Shown: positions 1-6,856 of the stretch, piece by piece
Position numbering within the stretch: position 1 is the first letter of the stretch
Layout of the letters: each line of letters begins with the position of its first letter
Assembly (NCBI GenBank): GCA_902797785.1
Contig: CADBUD010000162.1
Location: 1 to 6,962, forward strand
DNA from: an uncultured Lachnospiraceae bacterium
Lineage (GTDB): Bacteria > Bacillota > Clostridia > Lachnospirales > Lachnospiraceae
DNA: 6,962 nt
Reading direction: 5' to 3'
Program-made: the position numbers and the translations under genes
The notes under the pieces: generated by a model
Told to the model about the DNA's origin: nothing
What the model saw: only the letters and a program-made list of their open reading frames with translations
Database searches by the model: none

Positions 1-906
1 GAAGAACCTGAAATAGAGCCTGAAACAGAAGAAACTAAAACGGAAGAGGAAGAATCAGAAGAGACCAGCTCGGAAGAACCGGATATCGAAGAGGAAAAAC
101 CAGAAGAACAGGAAGATTCTCACTCAAGCAAAAAAGAATTAGCTACAGATGATGAAAAAGAGCTGTCAGAGGAACAAAAAGAATTCTTTTCCCATTTTGC
201 AGATATGCATCAAGTGAGCCATCAGTTAGCCTATAATTTTGGAGAGTTCGAGCAGTATGCTGTAAAGAATAAAGATTCCAGAACAGGAAATATAGTTATT
301 ACAGGACCAAAGAACAGTGGAAAAACATTCTTGACAACAGGGATTGTGAAAGCGATTCAGAATGCGAGAAAGCAAAATAGTGGAAGAGTGGGAAAAACAG
401 GGGCAGCGAAGCTGAACCAGAGGAAAATAGATACGATTGTAGAAAAAATTGCGGGGGGATTTTTTGAAATTGAAGAGGCAGGAAGCCTGACCATCGAAGC
501 ATCGAATGCCTTATCAAAAGCCATGGAGCAGGATACAGATGGTATGATCGTGATTTTGGAGGATACGAAGGAAGCCATTCAGCAGGTTTTTGAAAAAGAT
601 CCTGAGTTTGCTCAAAAATTCACGGTTACCATTGAGATTCCAGAGTATAATAATGATAATCTGGTAAATTTCGCAAGATATTTTACAAGAGAAAATGGTT
701 ATGAATTAGATGAAATGGCAGTTCTTGCTTTGTATAATAAGCTGGGAGTTATCAATCACAACGGAACCACGACAGTTGGAGAGGTAAAAGAGCTTTTGGA
801 AAGTGCGATGGCTTCTGCAAAGAAGAAAAATGCAGGAATCTTATCCATTTTTAAAAGGAAAGATGACGATCCGATTTTGATTCGTGAAAAAGATTTTGGA
901 GAATGA
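1..906 (+). CDS. AAA+ ATPase of CbbX/SpoVK type, degenerate, with acidic N-terminal region (5' end outside window)
   Basis: The frame is open from base 1, so the true start lies upstream; the ATG at 205 is internal, because the open acidic stretch before it continues the same frame. There are 301 visible residues. Residues 1-40 are about half glutamate, a low-complexity acidic tail or linker. The ATPase core follows: Walker A GPKNSGKT at residues 102-109, then GGFFEIEEAGSL at 152-163, which matches the Walker B segment GG-hhh-IDEA-SL of CbbX and SpoVK but has Glu-Glu in place of Asp-Glu. VILEDT (184-189) sits where sensor 1 is expected, and EFAQKF (202-207) aligns with the arginine-finger segment LQSRF, with Lys206 in place of Arg. 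The C-terminal part is helical and ends in a charged tail. There is no signal peptide or membrane segment in the visible part, so it is probably cytoplasmic. In the known family, CbbX remodels Rubisco and SpoVK acts in sporulation; the substrate here is unknown. It lies 21 bases before glgB and is probably co-transcribed with it. The family call is fairly secure; the function is open. Confidence 0.8.
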   Translation, partial: EEPEIEPETEETKTEEEESEETSSEEPDIEEEKPEEQEDSHSSKKELATDDEKELSEEQKEFFSHFADMHQVSHQLAYNFGEFEQYAVKNKDSRTGNIVITGPKNSGKTFLTTGIVKAIQNARKQNSGRVGKTGAAKLNQRKIDTIVEKIAGGFFEIEEAGSLTIEASNALSKAMEQDTDGMIVILEDTKEAIQQVFEKDPEFAQKFTVTIEIPEYNNDNLVNFARYFTRENGYELDEMAVLALYNKLGVINHNGTTTVGEVKELLESAMASAKKKNAGILSIFKRKDDDPILIREKDFGE

Positions 907-910
907 GAAT

Positions 911-920
911 AGAAAGGGGA
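911..920 (+). promoter_or_regulatory. Ribosome binding site of glgB
   Basis: AGAAAGGGGA lies just after the stop codon of the ATPase gene and ends 7 bases before the ATG at 928. It supports that ATG as the start of glgB, and therefore supports the lysine-rich N-terminal extension being translated. No promoter was recognised in the 21-base gap, which favours co-transcription. Confidence 0.75.
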
Positions 921-927
921 CAGCGTT

Positions 928-3021
928 ATGTCAAAACAGGTTGAGAAGGAAATAAAAACCAAGGAGGCAGAAGATTTGAAGACAGACTCAATCAGGAAGA
1001 AAGAGAAAAAAGAGACTGTGAGCGCAAAGAAAGAAGCAGCAAGTGCAAAAAGAGAAGCTGCGAGCACAAAAAAATCCGGTGAAAAGAAAACCGTAGCCAA
1101 AAAAACGGCAACTTCTAAGAAAAATTCTATAGATTTGGGAGATTTTTCTGATTATGACAGATATCTTTTTTCCAGAGGAGAGCATTATGATATTTACAAA
1201 AAAATGGGTGCTCATTTTACGAAAAAAGGTAGAAAAGAAGGAGTCCGGTTTACCGTATGGGCACCTCATGCCAAAATGGTAAGTGTAGTGGGTGACTTTA
1301 ACAATTGGGATTTAGAAGCAAATATTATGGATGGTATTGGCGGGGGAATTTACGAAACATTTATACCGGACGTAAAAAAGGATCAATATTACAAATTTGC
1401 AGTAACGACGCAGGAGGATAGTGTTTTATTTAAAGCAGATCCATATGCAAACTATGCAGAGCTTCGACCGGGAAATGCCTCACGGATTACCGATATTTCA
1501 GGATTTAAATGGACGGATGACGCATGGATGGAAAAGCGTGCAGAAGGAAGTCCGGATAATAAGCCATTAGCAATTTATGAGGTACATCCGGGTTCATGGA
1601 AATGTCATCCGGGAAGAGAGGATGAGGGGTTCTATACTTACAAGGAATTTGCACATTCTCTGACAGAATATGTAAAAGATATGGGATATACCCATGTAGA
1701 ATTAATGGGAATCTCGGAGCATCCATTTGATGGATCCTGGGGATATCAGGTGACGGGATATTACGCACCGACATCCAGATATGGAACGCCGGAAGAGTTT
1801 GCCTATCTAGTAAACTATCTCCATAAAAATAAGATTGGTGTTATTTTGGATTGGGTTCCAGCGCATTTTCCAAAGGATGCGCATGGACTTGCAAAATTCG
1901 ACGGACAGGCAGTATATGAGTACGAAGATCCAAGAAAGGGAGAGCATCCGGATTGGGGAACAATGGTATTTGATTATGGAAAAAATGAAGTAAAGAATTT
2001 CCTGATCGGAAGCGCTCTGATGTGGATCGAGCATTATCATATTGATGGATTGAGAGTGGATGCTGTTGCCTCCATGCTTTATCTGGATTATGGACGAAGA
2101 GACGGAGAATGGGTTCCAAATGAGTACGGTGGAAATCAAAACTTAGAGGCAATTGAATTTTTTAAGCATGTGAATACCGTTGTACTGGGAAGAAATCCGG
2201 GAGCGCTCATGATTGCGGAGGAATCGACAGCATGGCCGGATGTGACAAAGCCGGTAGAAGAAAATGGTCTGAATTTTAGTATGAAATGGAATATGGGCTG
2301 GATGCATGATTTTCTGGATTATATGAAGCTGGATCCGTATTTCAGAAAAGATAATCATAATAAAATGACATTTGCCATGAGTTATAATTTTGCGGAAAAA
2401 TATATCCTGGTACTTTCCCATGATGAGGTGGTACATCTCAAATGTTCCATGCTCAATAAAATGCCGGGACTTGGAATCGATAAATATAAAAATCTCATGG
2501 TCGGATACGCATTTATGATGGGACATCCGGGAAAGAAGCTTTTGTTTATGGGACAGGATTTTGGACAGCTCAGGGAATGGTCTGAGGAGCGGGAGCTTGA
2601 CTGGTATCTGTTGGCACAGCCAGAGCATGAGCATCTGCATCATTTTGTGAGAAGATTGCTTTCTATATATAATAAATATCCGGCAATGTATGAATGGGAT
2701 CATGATGGCAGGGGATTTGAATGGATCAATGCAGATGATAATTACCGTAGCATCTTCAGCTTTGTAAGATATTCTGCTAATGGACGGAATAATCTGCTTT
2801 TCGTATGCAATTTCACGCCAATGCCATATGCAGACTATCGTGTAGGTGTTCCAAAGAAAAAGAAATACAAGCTCTTGATTGACAGCGAATCTATAGAATT
2901 TGGCGGTGGACGGGAAATCAAAGACGTGGTTTATCAGGCAGAGAAACAAGAGTGCGACAATCATCCGTATTCGTTTGCTTATAATCTTCCACCGTATGGA
3001 GTGGGGATATTCCTGTTTTAA
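928..3021 (+). CDS. glgB: 1,4-alpha-glucan branching enzyme (GH13) with lysine-rich N-terminal extension
   Basis: The enzyme cuts alpha-1,4 glucan chains and re-attaches the piece by an alpha-1,6 bond, making the branches of glycogen; it acts in the cytoplasm. It has 697 residues. Residues 1 to about 67 form a low-complexity tail with about 20 lysines plus Ala, Glu, Ser and Thr, including a 7-residue tandem unit (KKEAASA then KREAAST, residues 34-47). A CBM48/N2 domain follows (VRFTVWAPH at 106-114, GDFNNWD at 122-128). The GH13 barrel carries EVHPGSW (218-224), GYQVTGYYAPTSRYG (272-286), DWVPAHF (308-314), GLRVDAVASMLY with nucleophile Asp378, AEEST with the acid/base Glu at 431 or 432, and SHDE with Asp499. 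The all-beta C-terminal domain has VCNFTP (626-631) and PPYG (688-691). Without the tail it is about the length of the one-N-domain bacterial GlgB type, about 620-640 residues. All catalytic motifs are intact. No other glycogen gene lies in the window. Identification is near certain; the role of the tail is unknown. Confidence 0.97.
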   Translation: MSKQVEKEIKTKEAEDLKTDSIRKKEKKETVSAKKEAASAKREAASTKKSGEKKTVAKKTATSKKNSIDLGDFSDYDRYLFSRGEHYDIYKKMGAHFTKKGRKEGVRFTVWAPHAKMVSVVGDFNNWDLEANIMDGIGGGIYETFIPDVKKDQYYKFAVTTQEDSVLFKADPYANYAELRPGNASRITDISGFKWTDDAWMEKRAEGSPDNKPLAIYEVHPGSWKCHPGREDEGFYTYKEFAHSLTEYVKDMGYTHVELMGISEHPFDGSWGYQVTGYYAPTSRYGTPEEFAYLVNYLHKNKIGVILDWVPAHFPKDAHGLAKFDGQAVYEYEDPRKGEHPDWGTMVFDYGKNEVKNFLIGSALMWIEHYHIDGLRVDAVASMLYLDYGRRDGEWVPNEYGGNQNLEAIEFFKHVNTVVLGRNPGALMIAEESTAWPDVTKPVEENGLNFSMKWNMGWMHDFLDYMKLDPYFRKDNHNKMTFAMSYNFAEKYILVLSHDEVVHLKCSMLNKMPGLGIDKYKNLMVGYAFMMGHPGKKLLFMGQDFGQLREWSEERELDWYLLAQPEHEHLHHFVRRLLSIYNKYPAMYEWDHDGRGFEWINADDNYRSIFSFVRYSANGRNNLLFVCNFTPMPYADYRVGVPKKKKYKLLIDSESIEFGGGREIKDVVYQAEKQECDNHPYSFAYNLPPYGVGIFLF

Positions 3022-3080
3022 TCTGTAGGTAATACTCGTGAATGGAAATCATTGCTGATTTTCGCTAACGGTAAAAAATG

Positions 3081-3125
3081 AGAAAAAGCTCTGATATTAA
3101 AAATGAATCAGAGCTTTTTCTTTTT
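3081..3125 (+). terminator. Rho-independent terminator after glgB
   Basis: A perfect 15-bp stem (3081-3095 with 3107-3121) encloses an 11-base AT-rich loop. The right arm runs into TTTTT at 3121-3125. It lies 59 bases after the glgB stop and should end the ATPase-glgB transcript. The left arm starts with AGAAAAAG, so the structure could also act on the minus strand, but no minus-strand gene faces it here. Confidence 0.93.
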
Positions 3126-3130
3126 GTATA

Positions 3131-3142
3131 TTCGTTAACGAA
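3131..3142. repeat. 12-base perfect palindrome TTCGTTAACGAA
   Basis: The sequence equals its own reverse complement. It sits 5 bases after the terminator T-run. It may be an operator-like half-site pair or simply the symmetric form of the local TTCGYTAAC motif. Confidence 0.5.
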
Positions 3143-3190
3143 AACCGTTGCCATTTTTCGCTAACAGTATAAACTGATGCATACGGATTT

Positions 3191-3209
3191 CCCGCTGCTT
3201 CACAGCAGG
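3191..3209. repeat. Small imperfect hairpin
   Basis: CCCGCTG (3191-3197) can pair with CAGCAGG (3203-3209) with one mismatch around the loop CTTCA. There is no T-run after it, so it is not a terminator. It immediately precedes the first GAATGTGAATAGTAA copy. It could be part of a larger dispersed repeat, but this is weak. Confidence 0.25.
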
Positions 3210-3214
3210 AAAAT

Positions 3215-3229
3215 GAATGTGAATAGTAA
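3215..3229 (+). repeat. GAATGTGAATAGTAA word, copy 1
   Basis: This 15-base word recurs with one change at 3299-3313. Its core TGTGAATAGTAAC (3218-3230) is identical to bases 6858-6870 at the other side of the downstream gene, where it forms one arm of a perfect inverted repeat. Recurrence in both intergenic regions points to a repeat family rather than chance. Confidence 0.6.
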
Positions 3230-3298
3230 CTATATATTTATAATGAAAACAAGAGAAGGTTTATTTTCTGAACAAAAAAACCGACATATATAGAGAGG

Positions 3299-3313
3299 GA
3301 ATGTGAATCGTAA
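3299..3313 (+). repeat. GAATGTGAATCGTAA word, copy 2
   Basis: It differs from the 3215-3229 copy by one base (C for A). It ends 4 bases before the candidate -35 element at 3318, so it could be a regulatory site as well as a repeat. Confidence 0.5.
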
Positions 3314-3317
3314 GTGT

Positions 3318-3346
3318 TTGCACCCATTATATTGGAATCATAGAAT
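3318..3346 (+). promoter_or_regulatory. Candidate sigma-A-type promoter of the large downstream gene
   Basis: TTGCAC (3318-3323) and TAGAAT (3341-3346) are separated by 17 bases. The -10 matches TATAAT at 5 of 6 positions; the -35 matches TTGACA only at TTG. A TATAAT also occurs at 3239-3244, but without a recognisable -35. No convincing motility sigma-28 promoter was found in this gap. The strong terminator upstream makes some promoter here likely. Confidence 0.45.
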
Positions 3347-3357
3347 GACAGATTCTA
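3341..3357. repeat. Short inverted repeat over the candidate -10 element
   Basis: TAGAAT (3341-3346) and ATTCTA (3352-3357) form a perfect 6-bp inverted repeat with a 5-base spacer, overlapping the candidate -10 and ending 6 bases before the Shine-Dalgarno site. It may be an operator or chance in AT-rich sequence. Confidence 0.25.
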
Positions 3358-3363
3358 AGGAAC

Positions 3364-3369
3364 AGGAGG
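3364..3369 (+). promoter_or_regulatory. Strong Shine-Dalgarno AGGAGG of the large gene
   Basis: AGGAGG is 9 bases before the ATG at 3379. A closer ATG at 3374 is out of frame and stops after two codons (ATG CGA TGA), its TGA overlapping the real start. The site therefore fixes 3379 as the start. Confidence 0.8.
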
Positions 3370-3378
3370 AGACATGCG

Positions 3379-6300
3379 ATGATAGTAGAGCAGGCCAATA
3401 TGGCAAAAATTCGGATTCAGACGCAGGGAATTGATTTGGGAGAACAAAAACCGCAGACAGAGGCGGCGTCTGTCAAGCATAATTCCTACATAGGGAAAGC
3501 ATATCATGTAAATTCGGCATCCATCGAATCGCCTGTCATTGGAAATTTTGGCAGCTTTGAAGAGATTATGGAAGCAGCCAGAGATGAAAAAGCAGTACAA
3601 AAAAAAGAAATGATGTCTTCCTTATCGAATACAATGACACAAAAGGACTATCGGAGCGCAGAGGAAAAAAACAAAGATCTGGGAAACACTGATGTAGAGG
3701 CAATAACGACAGTTGTTGATAAAATGAAGATTGAAATGGCAAAATCCTCCAAATATGAAAATTTTGGAGATGAGATTAGTGAGGATCAGATTGAAGGAGT
3801 CACAAATCACAGTGGAGCAGCCAGAAGATTGGCCAGAAGGATGAGCTATATGGAGTCGGATGATCCAACCGAAGAGGAAATCAGAGAAAATGAAAATGTG
3901 GTTCAGATGCTCATGCAGAAGCTCCAGGCAGCAAATCTTCCGTTGACGCAGGAAAATATGGAGGATTCCATGAAAGCCTATCAGCAAGCAAAGCAGCTGG
4001 ATGCACCGACAGGTGGAGCACAAAAATATCTTCTGGAAAAAGAAAAGTCGCTTAGTATCGAAAATCTGTATTACGCTGAGTTCAGTGGTATGACAGATTT
4101 TAGAGGCTCTGTGAATGGTTTTGAGCAAATGAAGGGGCAGGTAGAACATGTTCTGACACAGGCAGGAATCGAAGCTGGGGAAGAAGCTTTGGGAATGGCA
4201 GAGTGGTGTATTGCCAATGACATTCCACTCACGGTAGAAAATATTCAAAAAAAGCAGGAAATGGAACAAATTCAGCTTCCGCTTGAACCAGAGCAGATTT
4301 TAGATGCTATGGTGAAGGCAGTAGCGGATGGAAAGAGACCGGCAGAGGCACTGCTGGGATCAGAGCCTACTTTGTTGGAGCAGAGTGAGCAGCTGATGGA
4401 GGCAGTAGAGCGGATTTCAGACGATCAGCTTTGGGAACTGGTGAATCGTCAGCAGGAGGTCACGGTCAAGGATCTGGTCACTGCTGCAGAAGGCAGTGTG
4501 GCAGCAGAGAGCAGCGTGGCAGCAGAAGGCAGCGTGGCAGTAGAAGGAAGTGTGGCAGCAGAAGGCAGCGTGGCAGTAGAAGGAAGTGTGGCAGCAGAAG
4601 GCGGAGCGGCAGGAAACGTACCGGGAACAGATCTTGCGCGGCTTTCCCAACTGGCTGCACAAGAAACACTTTCCGCGGAGCAGTTGAATGTGTTGTCCGG
4701 GACAGAGCAGAGGTTCGTCACGGCAAAACGTCAGCTGGAGGAGGCTCGCCTGATCATGAGCGTGGAGGCAAATTTCTCTTTATTAAAAAGAGGAGTTTCT
4801 CTGGATACACAGCATCTGGAGCAGCTGGTGGAGGAATTAAAGCAGGTAGAGGATCACTATTACCGGCAGCTGGTGGGAAATCAGGAAGGATTGACAGAGG
4901 AAGAGATTTTCTCTGTGAAGGAAGTAGCAAAAACATTGAATGATATCGGAGAAATGCCGGCGAATACGTTGGGAAGCAGAAGCTTATGGGAAATATCTTC
5001 TGCCGAGTCAGAGCTTCCGGAAAAGACAGACTGGACGATTCGCAGCCTTCATTCTGAGGGAAAAAATTATCAGGAGCAGTTTGACCGGGCACAGGAACGC
5101 TATGAGACTGTGGGAACAGCCCCGAGAAAGGATCTGGGAGATTCCATACAGAAAGCCTTTCAGAATGTACCGGAGATTTTAAAGGATCTTGGATTGGAGG
5201 ATACTGCGAGAAATGAACGGGCGGTCAGAATCCTTGGCTATAATTCCATGGAAATTTCAGAAACCAATATTGAGCGGATCAAAGAGGCTGATGCACTGGT
5301 CACAGGACTGATGAAGAATCTGACACCTTCGGCGACACTTCAAATGATCCGGGATGGATATAATCCAATGGATAAAAGTGTCACAGAGCTAAATGAAAAG
5401 CTAAATGAAATTCATCGCCTGTCAGATCCGGCGGATCATGAACGGTTCAGCAAATTTTTATACCAATTGGAGCAGAAGGATGAGATTACACCACAGGAAC
5501 GCTCTTCTTATATTGGAGTTTACCGTTTGTTGAATCAGATTGAAAAAACAGATGGAGCAGTGATTGGAACACTGGTGAATCAGTCAGCAGACATTACGAT
5601 GAAAAATCTTTTGACAAGTATACGAAGCAGCCATCATACGGGAAAGGATTATCAGATTGATGATGAATTTGGCGCATTGGAACATATGATTTCCACAGCG
5701 GATTCGATCAGTGACCAGATCAATACGGCGTTCGAACAGGGGGCAGCAGGAAGCCAGTCGAAGGAAAATATGGCAGGTCATCAAGCAAAGACGGAGTACC
5801 AGACGCAGCTGGTTCGTCAGATTTTATCGAATCTTACGCCGGAAAAGCTGAATGCTGTTTTTCGGGAAAATGAAATATCGGATATGAGTCTTGAGCAGCT
5901 TGCCGAAGCTTTGGAACAGCAGGAAGATACGGATTTTAGTTATGAACAGATGAAACTTGGAGAAATGAGCCGGGCGTCAGAGGCAGATGATTATGTGATG
6001 CATTTATTATCCGAGTTTGATGTTTCCTATAGTGTGAACCATGTTTTGGCTGCCAATCAGCTGGTACACCAGAGAAATCGTGTGTTTCAGCAGCTGTTTG
6101 AGGGAATTAGACCAGGACAGATTTCGGGAAAAGATGCAGTTGCGGATATGAAGCAGCAGGTCTATGAAGAATTTATCGATGCCTTAGACAGTCCGGAGGA
6201 ATTGGGAAAGACACAGGAAGAGCTGGGAGATTTGGCAGAGCATGTCATGGAAACGATGGAGGTTGATCAGGAAATAAAATCTTCCGATCTTCGAACGATG

Positions 6301-6783
6301 CATATCATCTATCATCAGGTCGGTCTTTCTGCTCAGATGGCGAAGGAGGAGACCTACCACGTCCCGGTCATGATTGGAAATGAAATGACAAATGTGTGCC
6401 TAAAAATTGTCAGCGGGACAAAAGAAAAAGGAAAGGTCGCAATTACCTTTGAAACAGATGAACTTGGAAAAGTTGCAGCAGAGCTAAAGACTCAAAATGG
6501 CAGGACAGAAGGAATGATCGCTGTTTCAGAGGAGGATGGTCTGGAGACACTAAAAGAGCAGGCGAGCATTTTAGAACAGGCGTTACGGGGAAATTCAGAT
6601 ATGGAGACAGAAATCCGGTTTGCAAATGTGAGAGACCTGAATCTGAACCGGTTCGAATCAGGAATGGATAAGGAAAGACAGAAAGAAAGAGCTGGATTAG
6701 AGGAAGCAGAAAAAGCGCAGGTATCTTCAAGGGAACTGTATCAGATGGCAAAACGGGTCATTGATGTTTTACGTTCTTTATAA
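3379..6783 (+). CDS. Large modular DUF6240-like protein with FliK-like C-terminal domain
   Basis: The 1134-residue protein is acidic, rich in Glu, Gln and Ala, and has no signal peptide or membrane segment. Residues 1 to about 150 look disordered. Degenerate helical modules follow, marked by LPLTQENM (187-194), IPLTVENI (282-289), VSLDTQHL (473-480) and MEISETNI (624-631), and by NLTP at 647-650 and again at 818-821, each NLTP followed by a similar stretch with a hydrophobic-MSLEQL or SVTEL helix. An Ala-Glu-Gly-Ser-Val repeat splits the modules at 369-410. From about residue 990 (VPVMIGNEM) to about 1090 the pattern of beta-strands, an ELGKVAAELKTQNGR turn and a helix resembles the FliK hook-length control C-terminal domain; in FliK this part switches export specificity of the flagellar type III system. 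The module text resembles the uncharacterised DUF6240 family of Lachnospiraceae, from memory. No flagellar neighbour is in view, so a motility role is inference. It is a separate unit from glgB with its own promoter. A plain uncharacterised scaffold protein is the alternative. Confidence 0.7.
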   Translation: MIVEQANMAKIRIQTQGIDLGEQKPQTEAASVKHNSYIGKAYHVNSASIESPVIGNFGSFEEIMEAARDEKAVQKKEMMSSLSNTMTQKDYRSAEEKNKDLGNTDVEAITTVVDKMKIEMAKSSKYENFGDEISEDQIEGVTNHSGAARRLARRMSYMESDDPTEEEIRENENVVQMLMQKLQAANLPLTQENMEDSMKAYQQAKQLDAPTGGAQKYLLEKEKSLSIENLYYAEFSGMTDFRGSVNGFEQMKGQVEHVLTQAGIEAGEEALGMAEWCIANDIPLTVENIQKKQEMEQIQLPLEPEQILDAMVKAVADGKRPAEALLGSEPTLLEQSEQLMEAVERISDDQLWELVNRQQEVTVKDLVTAAEGSVAAESSVAAEGSVAVEGSVAAEGSVAVEGSVAAEGGAAGNVPGTDLARLSQLAAQETLSAEQLNVLSGTEQRFVTAKRQLEEARLIMSVEANFSLLKRGVSLDTQHLEQLVEELKQVEDHYYRQLVGNQEGLTEEEIFSVKEVAKTLNDIGEMPANTLGSRSLWEISSAESELPEKTDWTIRSLHSEGKNYQEQFDRAQERYETVGTAPRKDLGDSIQKAFQNVPEILKDLGLEDTARNERAVRILGYNSMEISETNIERIKEADALVTGLMKNLTPSATLQMIRDGYNPMDKSVTELNEKLNEIHRLSDPADHERFSKFLYQLEQKDEITPQERSSYIGVYRLLNQIEKTDGAVIGTLVNQSADITMKNLLTSIRSSHHTGKDYQIDDEFGALEHMISTADSISDQINTAFEQGAAGSQSKENMAGHQAKTEYQTQLVRQILSNLTPEKLNAVFRENEISDMSLEQLAEALEQQEDTDFSYEQMKLGEMSRASEADDYVMHLLSEFDVSYSVNHVLAANQLVHQRNRVFQQLFEGIRPGQISGKDAVADMKQQVYEEFIDALDSPEELGKTQEELGDLAEHVMETMEVDQEIKSSDLRTMHIIYHQVGLSAQMAKEETYHVPVMIGNEMTNVCLKIVSGTKEKGKVAITFETDELGKVAAELKTQNGRTEGMIAVSEEDGLETLKEQASILEQALRGNSDMETEIRFANVRDLNLNRFESGMDKERQKERAGLEEAEKAQVSSRELYQMAKRVIDVLRSL
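4483..4608 (+). repeat. In-frame 18-bp tandem repeat, seven units
   Basis: Seven 18-base units encode AAEGSV, AAESSV, AAEGSV, AVEGSV, AAEGSV, AVEGSV and AAEGGA (residues 369-410 of the large protein). Bases 4519-4554 and 4555-4590 are exact 36-base copies, so the last expansion was a two-unit duplication. Unit length is a multiple of three, so copy-number change keeps the frame. It probably forms a flexible linker between the N-terminal and central modules. Confidence 0.93.
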
Positions 6784-6856
6784 GCGATTTTTTCTCATCG
6801 AAGGTGTGCAAACTGCGGAAATTCATTGCAGCAGTGTGCCAAACATGATAGGAGGA

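Larger units (their letters stand above)
3059..3169. repeat. Three TTCGYTAAC motif copies flanking the terminator
   Basis: TTTTCGCTAACGGTA at 3059-3073 and TTTTCGCTAACAGTA at 3155-3169 are direct copies with 14 of 15 bases identical. A third copy at 3131-3142 is the perfect 12-base palindrome TTCGTTAACGAA. Because it is palindromic it also forms an inverted pair with the first copy: 3059-3070 can pair with 3133-3144 at 11 of 12 positions, bracketing the terminator stem. Function is unknown; it may be a protein-binding site, a repeat remnant, or an extension of the terminator structure. Confidence 0.6.
3022..3378. other. Intergenic region between glgB and the large downstream gene
   Basis: These 357 bases have no credible coding frame. 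From left to right they hold a strong intrinsic terminator, a cluster of TTCGYTAAC motifs around it, a small imperfect hairpin (3191-3209), two copies of a GAATGTGAATMGTAA word, a candidate promoter and a short inverted repeat over its -10 element, and the Shine-Dalgarno site of the next gene. This arrangement separates two transcription units. Confidence 0.8.

Noticed and set aside
2143..2964. 273-codon open frame on the minus strand inside glgB
   Set aside because: It lies wholly opposite a clearly real GlgB with all catalytic motifs, and its translation has no recognisable motif. It is a shadow frame.
3046..3061. Small AAATCA-TTGC-TGATTT hairpin just after glgB
   Set aside because: A 6-bp AT-rich stem is expected by chance here, and the strong terminator follows shortly.
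3261..3287. Motility sigma-28 promoter using ACCGACAT as the -10
   Set aside because: The expected TAAA -35 box is missing at the right distance and the -10 match is partial.
3361..3372. CsrA-type binding site (ACAGGAGGA) over the Shine-Dalgarno
   Set aside because: The match is mostly the Shine-Dalgarno itself and is not in a clear hairpin loop, so it is not specific.
3170..3378. Riboswitch (for example c-di-GMP type) upstream of the large gene
   Set aside because: No conserved riboswitch core or set of paired stems was seen; only short AT-rich hairpins are present.
3622..4269. 215-codon minus-strand frame inside the large gene
   Set aside because: Phe/Leu/Cys-rich translation typical of the complement of an A/G-rich coding strand, with no family resemblance.
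4431..4943. 170-codon Gly/Arg/Ser-rich frame on the plus strand inside the large gene
   Set aside because: Its repetitive composition is simply the 18-bp tandem repeat read in another frame; the main frame has the ribosome binding site and continues on both sides.
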